This document shows, piece after piece, positions 28,525-38,181 of a stretch of DNA of 64,000 bases. Within the stretch, counting starts at the first letter, position 1. Every line of letters starts with the position of its first letter. A program made the translations under genes and the position numbers. The stretch spans positions 124,001 through 188,000 of the forward strand of contig JAHCHE010000002.1 in the NCBI GenBank assembly GCA_026129905.1, read 5' to 3'. Origin of the DNA: Bryobacteraceae bacterium. Lineage in GTDB: Bacteria; Acidobacteriota; Terriglobia; Bryobacterales; Bryobacteraceae. The notes beneath the pieces are model-generated. The model was not told the DNA's origin and searched no databases. It saw nothing but the letters and a program-made list of their open reading frames with translations.

Positions 28525-30258
28525 ATGCAGTTCAGGACGTCTCGACTCGCCGGCGCGTGCCTTGCGCTCGCCCTTCTCTCAACCTCCTCCGCGGCGGGCG
28601 GGCAAGTCGCCGGCGCGATCCCGACCCAGCCCCCTCCGTCTCAGCAACAGCCCCAACAGCAGCAACCCCAACCGGAGCAGGAGCAGGCGAAGAAGCAGCC
28701 CGGCCGCATTGAGGGCGCCGTGGTACTGACCACCGGCGCTCCCGTACGCAAGGCCCAGGTCGTCTTATTCTCCTCCGAGACCCGCGTGCCGCTGACCACG
28801 TCGACGAACGAAGGCGGCAAGTTCGTGTTTGAGGATGTCCCGCCCGGCGACTACAATTTCAATGCCAATCACTCCCGATATGTTTCCGCCGAGGACGGCG
28901 GCTACTGGGCCGCGTCGGGGCGTCGCCTCTCCGTTGGCGAGGGCGGCATCGTAAAGGGCGTGGTGGTCAAGATGATGCCCGGCGCCGTCGTTACCGGCCG
29001 CATCCTGGATGAGTACGGCGACCCTCAGCCTCGCGCGGATGTCTCCCTCCAGCGCTACATGTTCCGGCAAGGCAAGAAGCAACTCGTTCCGGCGTCGTCC
29101 GACCGTTCCGACGATCGCGGAGAGTACCGCATCTTCAACGTCCGTCCCGGCCGCTATTACCTCAGCGTGCAGTACAACGAACAGGAACAATGGTCCAGAA
29201 ACGCCCGGCGCTCGCAGGCCGAGGAATCCAGCTACCCAAAGGTCTTCTTTCCCGGCGTCCTCGAACCCGACATGGCCATGGCGTTCGATCTCCGCGCCGG
29301 CGAGGAGCGCCAGGGCATGGACCTCCGCCTGGTCCGCGACCGCGCCTTCCGCGTCAAGGGCCGAGTTCTCGAAGAGGGCCGCCCCGCCCGCGAAGCCTAC
29401 GTCGGCATGTCCCAAAAGGGATCCCCGGATTTCCGCGGAATGCGGAATCAGCCCGTGGATTCCGCCGGCGAATTCGAGTTCTCCGGCATCCGCCCGGGAA
29501 CCTACGTTATATCCGCGATGAAAATGGGCGGCAGCCGTGAAGAACGGTTCCAAGGCCGCGCCGAGGTGGTGGTCGGCTCGGCCAATGTCGAGGGCGTGAC
29601 GATCGCCCTCAGTCCGGGAACCACCATTCCCGGCCAGGTCGTCATCGAAGGCGACAACGCGGCTGCCGTCGATTTCTCCGAAAAACGGACCCGCATCTTT
29701 CTCGAGCCTGTCGACCGCGGCTTCTTCGGCGGCTCCATGCCCGGCCTGGTGAAAACCGATGGAACGTTCGAACTCGAAAACGTCGCTCCCGGCGAGTACC
29801 GGCTCCGGCTGATGCCCGCGCCCGACGGCGGATATGTTGCCGGGGTCCTGTTCGGCGACCTCGACGTAGGCCTCCGTCCCTTCGAAATTCTCTCCGGCAT
29901 GCAGGGACCGTTCAAAATCCGTCTCCGCATGACCGCCGCGACCATAGCCGGCGCCGTCAAGGACAACAAGGGGCAGCCCGCGCCGAACGTCAGAGTCATC
30001 GTCGCACCCGAGTTGTCGAAGCGCGCCGAGGAAGACCGGTTCCGCCTTGAATCCACCGATCAGTACGGGAACTTCACCGCTAAGAACATGGCGCCCGGCG
30101 AATATCGCCTCTGGGCTTTGACCAAGATCGAGCCCGGCCAGCACCTGGACCCCGACTTCCTCGCCGCCATCGAAAAGGAAGGCGAAAAGGTCGAACTCGA
30201 CGACAGCGCCTCGAAAGCTCTCGACCTGAAATTGCTCGACCTGCCCGAAAACCCGTAG
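28525..30258 (+). CDS. Secreted carboxypeptidase-regulatory-like repeat protein
   Basis: About 577 residues from the ATG at 28525. Signal peptide (LAGACLALALLSTSSAAGG), a Q/P-rich linker (about residues 32-55), then a series of beta-sandwich repeats of the carboxypeptidase-regulatory-like type, each with the GxxxxPGxY signature: EDVPPGDYNFNA, FNVRPGRYYLSV, SGIRPGTYVISA, ENVAPGEYRLRL, KNMAPGEYRLWA. At least five repeats are visible. There is no plug or barrel, so it is a periplasmic or surface-exposed scaffold, common in Bryobacterales, with unknown ligand. It follows the DUF4091 gene by 83 bases on the same strand. Confidence 0.85.
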   Translation: MQFRTSRLAGACLALALLSTSSAAGGQVAGAIPTQPPPSQQQPQQQQPQPEQEQAKKQPGRIEGAVVLTTGAPVRKAQVVLFSSETRVPLTTSTNEGGKFVFEDVPPGDYNFNANHSRYVSAEDGGYWAASGRRLSVGEGGIVKGVVVKMMPGAVVTGRILDEYGDPQPRADVSLQRYMFRQGKKQLVPASSDRSDDRGEYRIFNVRPGRYYLSVQYNEQEQWSRNARRSQAEESSYPKVFFPGVLEPDMAMAFDLRAGEERQGMDLRLVRDRAFRVKGRVLEEGRPAREAYVGMSQKGSPDFRGMRNQPVDSAGEFEFSGIRPGTYVISAMKMGGSREERFQGRAEVVVGSANVEGVTIALSPGTTIPGQVVIEGDNAAAVDFSEKRTRIFLEPVDRGFFGGSMPGLVKTDGTFELENVAPGEYRLRLMPAPDGGYVAGVLFGDLDVGLRPFEILSGMQGPFKIRLRMTAATIAGAVKDNKGQPAPNVRVIVAPELSKRAEEDRFRLESTDQYGNFTAKNMAPGEYRLWALTKIEPGQHLDPDFLAAIEKEGEKVELDDSASKALDLKLLDLPENP

Positions 30259-30363
30259 CGACGTTCCGGTGGGCCGGGGCGGCGGGTGACGCATCTCCAG
30301 CCGGGCTCGCGTTTGTCTTGTGACCGGCGTCATACGAGCCGCCTGGCGCCGTAGCGGGTACGT

Positions 30364-31275
30364 CTACGCCGCGAGCGCCTTATCCAGGTAGCGCTTCGCC
30401 GCCTGAATCCCCTCGAATTCGGTCAACCGCTCGCCTTCGTACTCGATGCCTACCCAGTCGTGATAGCCGGCGTCGGCCACGATCTTCATCAGCCGGTCCA
30501 GGTCCATCGAGGTTTCCTTCAAGTTCGGGGTGAAATCGTAGCATTTCAGGCTCACGCCCTTGGCGTAGGGCATCAGCTTGCGGACTGCCTCATAACGGTC
30601 CGTCTCCTTGGCGAAATTACCGAAATCCGGCAGCGTCCCGAAATTCGGCAGGTTCACCATCTTCATCAGCCGGACCAGAACATCCGGGTCGGACGAGACG
30701 CCGCCGTGATTTTCGATGATCACGTTGATCTTCGCGCCCTGCCCGTACTCGCAGAGCCGGTGGAAGCTCTCCGCGCAGTGCGACAGAAAGGTGGCGATTT
30801 CCGGCTCCGATTTCGGCTCGTTTCCGCCCGCAAACATGTTGGTCCGGATGGAATGGCAGCCGAGTTCCGCCGCGAAATCGATCCATTTGCGGTGATTATC
30901 CGCGGCTCTCAGCCGGACGGCTTTGTCCGGGTTGCCCATCGGCCCTTCGCCGTCGCACATGATCAGCACGCCGGTAGTTCCAGTGCTCTTCATGTTGGCT
31001 TTCAGCGTCCGGAGATAATCCGCGGTGGGCGCTTCCCAGAGGCCGTTGACGAACTCCAGCCCTTCGATGCCGAACTGCTCGCGCGCGATCCGGGGAAACT
31101 CCAGGTTGGTCATCAGCCGGCTGAAAATCGCCCGGTGGAGCGACCATTCCGCCAGCGAAATCCGGAATTTTTTGCCGCCGCTCTGCACGCCGGCCGCCGG
31201 CAAACGGGCCGCAGCCGCCGCCGGAACCGCCATGAGGCCCTTTAGCCATCGTCGCCGTGTTCCGAGCTGTTTCAT
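30364..31275 (-). CDS. Sugar phosphate isomerase/epimerase (AP-endonuclease-2-like TIM barrel) with Tat-like leader
   Basis: About 303 residues from the ATG at 31275. The leader MKQLGTRRRWLKGLMAVPAAAAA has the RRRWLKG twin-arginine pattern, so export is likely. The body is a xylose-isomerase-like TIM barrel: FRISLAEWSLHRAIF, FGIEGLEFVN, VIIENHGGVSSDPDVLVRL (metal-ligand Glu), PNFGTLPDFGNF, VSLKCYDF and DWVGIEYEGERLTEFEGI (second metal-ligand Glu near the C terminus). Exported isomerases of this type in Acidobacteria and Planctomycetes are typically paired with Tat-leader Gfo/Idh/MocA oxidoreductases; one such enzyme is encoded at 8500 but not adjacent. Substrate unknown. Confidence 0.88.
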   Translation of the reverse strand: MKQLGTRRRWLKGLMAVPAAAAARLPAAGVQSGGKKFRISLAEWSLHRAIFSRLMTNLEFPRIAREQFGIEGLEFVNGLWEAPTADYLRTLKANMKSTGTTGVLIMCDGEGPMGNPDKAVRLRAADNHRKWIDFAAELGCHSIRTNMFAGGNEPKSEPEIATFLSHCAESFHRLCEYGQGAKINVIIENHGGVSSDPDVLVRLMKMVNLPNFGTLPDFGNFAKETDRYEAVRKLMPYAKGVSLKCYDFTPNLKETSMDLDRLMKIVADAGYHDWVGIEYEGERLTEFEGIQAAKRYLDKALAA

Positions 31276-31303
31276 TGACGCTATCGTAGCAAGCCGAGCG
31301 GCG

Positions 31304-32242
31304 TCAGCAGGGCTGCGCAACGCTCTCACTGTCCTCGTTGCGGGACGCAAAGTATTCCCGCACACGTAAGTGCAGTTCCTGCTTGTCGGAACTCCACCGC
31401 CAGCACCCGTTGGCCTCGAGGGCGATGTCGGTGAACGGGTCGAACGTCTCCAGGCAGTCGAGACGTTCCGCGTACCGCCGAAGCCGCAGGTCGCCGTGCC
31501 ACAGATGGTACAGTCGGCCCTCAATGCAGCCGACTCGTCCCCCGATGGCCGCGAAGTAGGGCCTCGCCCAGCGGAGATAGTGCTCGCGCCGCGGACCGTT
31601 CATCTTCAGGGCGCGCTCCGCCCAATCGAACCTCCCGAGCGCTCCACAGGCAATGGCGCGGTCGCCGCTGCCGAGAATGCAAGCGTCGTAGAGACCGTGA
31701 GCCTCCAGGATGTCCCGCCGGCTTGCCCAGGCAAGACCGAGAGTGGAACGCCGCTCGAGCGGGGCGCCGGCGAGATAGAAATCGTGTGGTTCGGACACCC
31801 CAGCCGCCATCAAGTGAACCGTCGATCGGGAAGTGCATGGGCGGTCCCAGCCGCGCAGTTGGTCCGGCATCACCCCGCATGGCAAGTCGTGCCGTTCGTG
31901 ATAGAGGTGAACCAGTGAGCAGCCGGCGAGCGCTTCGCGCGCCTTATCCGCCCAGTCTTCGCGTTCGAAAATGACGTCGCAGTCCACCCATGCCACCGCC
32001 TCGGCCTCCGCGGGCACGGACGCAAGAGCGATGTTCAAGAGGCGTTCTTTTTGCCACAGCACATCCCCCCCATGGAGCTGCACCAATACATCCGCGTCGC
32101 CGGGGCACAGTTCAAAACGTCCGTCGAACGACAACTCCACCGCAACGAGCGGAACGCCGAGATGGCGCCGGAAGACGCGATAGTTGCGGAGACGACACTG
32201 GAATCCGGCCGGATTGAAGTAGGAGGTGATGGCCCACAACAT
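31304..32242 (-). CDS. Putative GT-A-fold glycosyltransferase
   Basis: A 312-residue soluble protein without signal peptide. The N terminus (MLWAITSYFNPAGFQCRLRNYRVFRRHLGVPLVAVEL) looks like the nucleotide-sugar-binding start of a GT-A fold, and VAWVDCDVIFEREDWADKA (about residues 83-101) supplies a DxD-type metal motif (DCD). The middle part (AWASRRDILEAHGLYDACILGSGDRAIA) resembles the acceptor region of family-2-like or galactosyltransferase-C-like enzymes. I know the pattern from hypothetical proteins near sugar loci but cannot name a family. It ends 28 bases before the start of the sugar-isomerase gene on the same strand. Donor and acceptor unknown. Confidence 0.55.
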   Translation of the reverse strand: MLWAITSYFNPAGFQCRLRNYRVFRRHLGVPLVAVELSFDGRFELCPGDADVLVQLHGGDVLWQKERLLNIALASVPAEAEAVAWVDCDVIFEREDWADKAREALAGCSLVHLYHERHDLPCGVMPDQLRGWDRPCTSRSTVHLMAAGVSEPHDFYLAGAPLERRSTLGLAWASRRDILEAHGLYDACILGSGDRAIACGALGRFDWAERALKMNGPRREHYLRWARPYFAAIGGRVGCIEGRLYHLWHGDLRLRRYAERLDCLETFDPFTDIALEANGCWRWSSDKQELHLRVREYFASRNEDSESVAQPC

Positions 32243-32303
32243 CGAGGGTAGAGGGTTAATTATGGGCCTCGGCCGGCGGCCCCGTCAAGGCGCTGGTGTT
32301 CGG

Positions 32304-32331
32304 GGGGACCGTGCCAAAACGACACGGCCCC
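32304..32331 (-). terminator. GC hairpin downstream of the envelope-protein gene
   Basis: GGGGACCGTG (32304-32313) pairs with CACGGCCCC (32323-32331) with one bulged A and a nine-base loop. It lies 12 bases past the stop of the minus-strand gene at 32343. There is no T run after it, so intrinsic termination would be weak. Confidence 0.35.
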
Positions 32332-32342
32332 GCTGTCTCCTC

Positions 32343-33266
32343 TTAGCGGCCCTGGTCGAAGCCGGTTGAGCTGATCTCGCGGTTCGCTTCCTGCTTTCGC
32401 AAAGCGATAATGCGCGCGTCCTCCGCGATTTGCGCGGCTTGCCGCGCCGCGGTTACGACAAGCTCGCCTTCGGGATTACGCGCGTACGCGGTCTCGGCCT
32501 GCTGCAGCCGCGCTTCCGCCTTGGCCAGCGTCTCGCCGGCATACGTCGCCGCCTGGTTGGCCTTAGCCAACTGGACTGCGTTGCGGCCCTGGTACAACGC
32601 GAGCAACGACTCGTATTCCTTCATCGACACTTTGTTCGCCGCCGAGGCGTCGCCATTCCGAGCCGCGGCCATGTCCATCGTATAGCCGCTGCGTTTCAGG
32701 AGTTCGTACCTGGCATCCACGGTTTCTATGCGACCCCTCGTGTCGGGGCGGATGGCATTCTCCATCACCACGACGTCGCTGGGCTGCGTCACCGCGAAGT
32801 ACGGCTCGGCTGTCACGATCAAGGCGAACGCCTGCAACTCGGTGGCGGTCTTGAGCTTGGCCCGATCCTTGTGATCGGTGACGATTTCGCCGAGATTCGT
32901 CGCGCGGCCCTCGGGCGTGATGGCCCACAGCACATACGTCAGATACTCGCCGCCGAAACGCTGAGGCGCATCGAGTCTGTTGAGTCTAGCCTCGATTTCC
33001 ACTGCCCCCCGGTTCGGCCGGATCCGCGCTTCGCCGCCAGCCGCAGGCATCAGGACGGTTCCAGCCATGTCGATTTCCGTCGGCGAGGCGCGATGGCCGT
33101 AGTTCACGGCCTTGGTGGTATGCGAAACGACATTGACCCGATAAATCGGGGACGATCCGGTGGTTACGGCCGGTGCTTCATCCAACTTCTGCGTTGGGTT
33201 CGGTTCCTGCGCCGGCAGAAGGCAGCCGAACGCCAGCCCCAGCCCAACGAGAATTTTCAACGACAT
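32343..33266 (-). CDS. Acidobacterial periplasmic protein, N-terminal part of OmpA-linked family without the OmpA domain
   Basis: A 307-residue exported protein (signal peptide LVGLGLAFGCLLPAQE). The first half matches a pattern I recall from many acidobacterial proteins (YRVNVVSHTTKAVNYGHRASPTEIDMAGTVLMP ... EYLTYVLWAITPEGRATNLGEI ... FALIVTAEPYFAVTQPSDVVVMEN), the second half is an Ala/Gln/Glu-rich helical, probably coiled-coil segment (about 225-300). In the longer relatives I remember, this is followed by a peptidoglycan-binding OmpA domain, which is absent here; the stop comes soon after the coiled coil and no OmpA-like frame follows. GGGAGG precedes the ATG at a good distance. Function unknown; a cell-envelope linker is likely. 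Confidence 0.6.
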   Translation of the reverse strand: MSLKILVGLGLAFGCLLPAQEPNPTQKLDEAPAVTTGSSPIYRVNVVSHTTKAVNYGHRASPTEIDMAGTVLMPAAGGEARIRPNRGAVEIEARLNRLDAPQRFGGEYLTYVLWAITPEGRATNLGEIVTDHKDRAKLKTATELQAFALIVTAEPYFAVTQPSDVVVMENAIRPDTRGRIETVDARYELLKRSGYTMDMAAARNGDASAANKVSMKEYESLLALYQGRNAVQLAKANQAATYAGETLAKAEARLQQAETAYARNPEGELVVTAARQAAQIAEDARIIALRKQEANREISSTGFDQGR

Positions 33267-33402
33267 ACGAGCATCCTCCCTTCATCCGTTCACGCCTGTA
33301 TGTATTGCATGCGGGGTTCCAGAAGGAGGGATAGTCGTCCCTGGAAGACGACGCAGCTTTTGAGGAGCAAAGCCGGACGGGGCCCGACTTTCAGAGTCTG
33401 TT

Positions 33403-35310
<1,908 letters not shown>

Positions 35311-35353
35311 TACATCTCCCTGCCGGCGATACCCGGCAGATTGTTGCTCCTAA

Positions 35354-36784
35354 TCAATCAGACGTTTTCGTGCGCGCTTTCGATTCAGCTTCCCCGCCGT
35401 CCGACTCCCGCAACCGAACGACGCGCTCGCTCGCTTCATGGGGCGCCCATCCTTCCGCGACGCCAAACTGCCGCATCCAGACAATGGTCCCGCCACTCAC
35501 GATCATCGGCCATCCCGGCCTTTCCCACGACGGAATTCTGGATTGATGGAAGAGATCTTTTACCTTCACCGGTCCTGAACGCCCGGCCGGCCAGAACCGG
35601 TCACCGGGCCGAACGCTCCGCAGTTCCAACGTTCCGGCGATTCGACCCACGTCCAAGACACTGCCTCTCCTTATATTATAGCCCTCCTCGCCCTCCTCGC
35701 CGCCCGCCGTTTTGTCCTGAAGCTCCAAGACGATAGCGGTTTCCGAACCGGGGATTGGCGCCACTCCCGGAGCGGCGACCGGAAGCCGGTAGCCTACCGG
35801 CGCCGCTTGGGGAGGTCCGAACCGCAGCCACTCGAACGACCGCACAACCGACAAGCCGGGCAAATCCGCGCGACCTTCGCCGAACCGCGAACGAGCCAGT
35901 TCGAGCACGCGCTCGACGTGTTGAAACCCGAGCCGCCGCAGGTCGCCCTTCGCCAGCGCGACCGCCCGTCTTACCAGCCGCCTTCCCGCCGCCTCCGGCA
36001 GTCCGGCCAGCCGATCCGCCCGCAACAGCACCGCCGGCTTCTTCACCGTCAACAGCCGTCCAGCCAGCCGATCCGTCTCCCGATTCCAATACGTTTCTTC
36101 GGCTTGCGCCAGTTCCGCCAGGTTCGCCAGGGCTTCATCGAGGCTGGGATTCCATTCGCTCCGCAGGCGCGGCAGCAGCTCATGCCGGATCCGGTTGCGA
36201 GCGAACCTCGGGTCCGCGTTTGACGCATCTTCGCGCCAACTCAGGCCTCGAGAGACAAGAAAATCCGTCGCCTCCCGACGCCACAGGCCCAGCAGCGGCC
36301 GCACGATGCCGTCGCCGGTCACCGGCCAAATACCCGTCAGTCCGGTCGTGCCCGCGCCGCGCAGCAGCCGGAACAGAACGGTCTCGGCCTGATCCGAGCG
36401 CGTGTGTCCCAGCGCCACTTTGTGCACGGCGCCGGAGGACGCGAGGCTCGCGAAAAAGCCGTACCGCGCGCGCCGCGCCGCCTGCTCCAGGTTGTCCCCG
36501 CTCCGTTGGGCCAGCGCGGCCACGTCTTCTTCCCGGATATCGACCGGAAGTCCCAGCCGCGCCGCCAAATCCGCCACGAAGCGCGCATCCTCGCGCGACT
36601 CTTCGCCCCGCAGCATGTGGTTGAGGTGCAGAACCCGCAGCTTCAGCTTCCAGCGCGGCGCCAGTTCCGCCAGAATGTGCAGAAGCGCCGCCGAATCCGC
36701 GCCTCCCGATGCCGCCACGCCCACCGTCTGGCCCGTGGCAAACATGCTATAACGAGAAATGATTCCGGCAACGCGCTCGAGCAA
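35354..36784 (-). CDS. tilS: tRNA(Ile)-lysidine synthase
   Basis: Converts the wobble C34 of the minor tRNA-Ile (CAU) to lysidine, which makes it read AUA. The PP-loop motif SGGADS appears about 28 residues in, followed by VLHLNHMLRGEESREDARFV, LEQAARRARYGFF, ALGHTRSDQAETVLFRLLRGAGTTGL and NRIRHELLP, all typical; the C-terminal substrate-binding domain ends with PSWERPGWPMIVSGGTIVWMRQFGVAEGW. I place the start at the TTG at 36784 (MLERVAGIISRYSMFATGQTV), giving 476 residues; an ATG at 36745 is an alternative that would shorten the N terminus more than usual. The gene is divergent from the LarA-like gene with about 100 bases between them. Confidence 0.95.
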   Translation of the reverse strand: MLERVAGIISRYSMFATGQTVGVAASGGADSAALLHILAELAPRWKLKLRVLHLNHMLRGEESREDARFVADLAARLGLPVDIREEDVAALAQRSGDNLEQAARRARYGFFASLASSGAVHKVALGHTRSDQAETVLFRLLRGAGTTGLTGIWPVTGDGIVRPLLGLWRREATDFLVSRGLSWREDASNADPRFARNRIRHELLPRLRSEWNPSLDEALANLAELAQAEETYWNRETDRLAGRLLTVKKPAVLLRADRLAGLPEAAGRRLVRRAVALAKGDLRRLGFQHVERVLELARSRFGEGRADLPGLSVVRSFEWLRFGPPQAAPVGYRLPVAAPGVAPIPGSETAIVLELQDKTAGGEEGEEGYNIRRGSVLDVGRIAGTLELRSVRPGDRFWPAGRSGPVKVKDLFHQSRIPSWERPGWPMIVSGGTIVWMRQFGVAEGWAPHEASERVVRLRESDGGEAESKARTKTSD

Positions 36785-36887
36785 AGCCTGTCCGACTCTT
36801 CTATTGTAGGTCTCTACCCGGAGCGTACTACGTCCGACCGAGCGGCCGCCGCCCGGAAGCGGTCGGAAGGGAAAGAGGATTCCAAAC

Positions 36888-38159
36888 ATGAGCATGTATT
36901 TCAGCGCTGGGTCCACTACGGCCGAGCTTTCGGCCGAAGATCTTCGACAGGGCCTGATGACCGCGCTCGCCCGCCTGGAGCCCCGCGACAAAGTGCTGGC
37001 CATACCTCCGGATTTCACCCGTTTCCACTCGCGCGCCGGCGAGCTGACCCATTTCGCCTGGGAATACTACGGGCGCCGCCTCGCCGACGTTCTTCCGGCC
37101 ATCGGAACGCACGTCCCGCTGACCAGCTACGAAATCGCACGGATGTTCGGCGACATCCCGGAGAGCCTGTTTCGCGTGCACGACTGGCGCAGCGGGCTGC
37201 GCACGTTGGGAGAAATCCCGGCCGAATTCCTTCGCGAACAGTCCGAAGGCCTCGTGGATTACACCTGGCCCGCGCAGGTGGACCGGCTGCTGGTTGAAGG
37301 CGGCCATGACCTGATCCTCTCCATCGGCCAGGTGGTACCCCACGAGGTGATCGGCATGGCGAACTACAACAAGAATATCTTCATCGGGGTCGGCGGCGCC
37401 GAGGGAATCAACCGGAGCCACTATCTCGGCGCGGTCTACGGCATGGAGCGGATCATGGGCCGCGCCGATAACCCGGTGCGCGCCGTGCTCGACTACGCCT
37501 CGCGCGAGTTCGGCGCGAGTCTGCCCATTGTCTACGTCCTCACCGTCGTCAGTCGCAATCGCGCCGGGGCCCTCGTCACGCGCGGTTTGTTCATCGGCGA
37601 CGATCGCGAGTGCTTCGAAAAAGCGGCCGAGTTGAGTCTCGAAGTCAACTTCGAAATGCTCGATGAACCGATCGAGAAAGCCGTCGTTTATCTCGACCCT
37701 GCCGAGTTCAAATCCACTTGGCTCGGCAACAAGGCGGTCTATCGCACGCGGATGGCGCTGGCCGATGGCGGGTCGCTGATCGTGCTCGCGCCCGGCGTCA
37801 AGGAGTTCGGCGAGGACCCGGAAATCGACCGCCTGATTCGCAAATATGGATACCGCGGGACGCCCGCCACGCTGGAAGCGGTGGCGCGCTGCCCGGATCT
37901 CGCCGCCAATCTCAGCGCGGCCGCCCATTTAATCCACGGCTCCTCGGAGGGGCGTTTTTCCATCACCTATTGCCCCGGCTACCTCTCGCGCGAGGAAATG
38001 GAAGCCGTCAACTTCGGCTACGCGGATTTGAACGAGACGATGGCGCGGTACGATCCGGCGAAGCTCGCCGACGGTTACAACGAGGTAGACGGCGAACGCA
38101 TTTTCTTCATCGCGAATCCGGCGGTCGGACTATGGGCGCACCGGTCGCGTTTTTCTTGA
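36888..38159 (+). CDS. LarA-superfamily (DUF2088) nickel-pincer racemase/epimerase-like protein
   Basis: A 423-residue soluble enzyme of the lactate-racemase superfamily, which uses a nickel-pincer nucleotide covalently bound to Lys. The N-terminal PDFTR (residues 41-45) matches the family D-x-TR motif; GTHVP supplies His75; PHEVIGMANYNKN supplies His152 and Lys162; NRSHYLG supplies His178. The Lys162-to-His178 spacing (16) and the His152-to-Lys162 spacing (10) equal those I recall for LarA (H174, K184, H200), so the pincer-binding residues look intact. Because gnd follows by 22 bases, a sugar-acid (gluconate/mannonate-like) 2-epimerase is more likely than lactate racemase, but this is inference. 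The pincer-synthesis genes larB, larC and larE are not in this window. GGAAGGGAAAGAGGA precedes the ATG. Confidence 0.85.
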   Translation: MSMYFSAGSTTAELSAEDLRQGLMTALARLEPRDKVLAIPPDFTRFHSRAGELTHFAWEYYGRRLADVLPAIGTHVPLTSYEIARMFGDIPESLFRVHDWRSGLRTLGEIPAEFLREQSEGLVDYTWPAQVDRLLVEGGHDLILSIGQVVPHEVIGMANYNKNIFIGVGGAEGINRSHYLGAVYGMERIMGRADNPVRAVLDYASREFGASLPIVYVLTVVSRNRAGALVTRGLFIGDDRECFEKAAELSLEVNFEMLDEPIEKAVVYLDPAEFKSTWLGNKAVYRTRMALADGGSLIVLAPGVKEFGEDPEIDRLIRKYGYRGTPATLEAVARCPDLAANLSAAAHLIHGSSEGRFSITYCPGYLSREEMEAVNFGYADLNETMARYDPAKLADGYNEVDGERIFFIANPAVGLWAHRSRFS

Positions 38160-38181
38160 GTTTAGAAAAGGAGCAGCTTTC

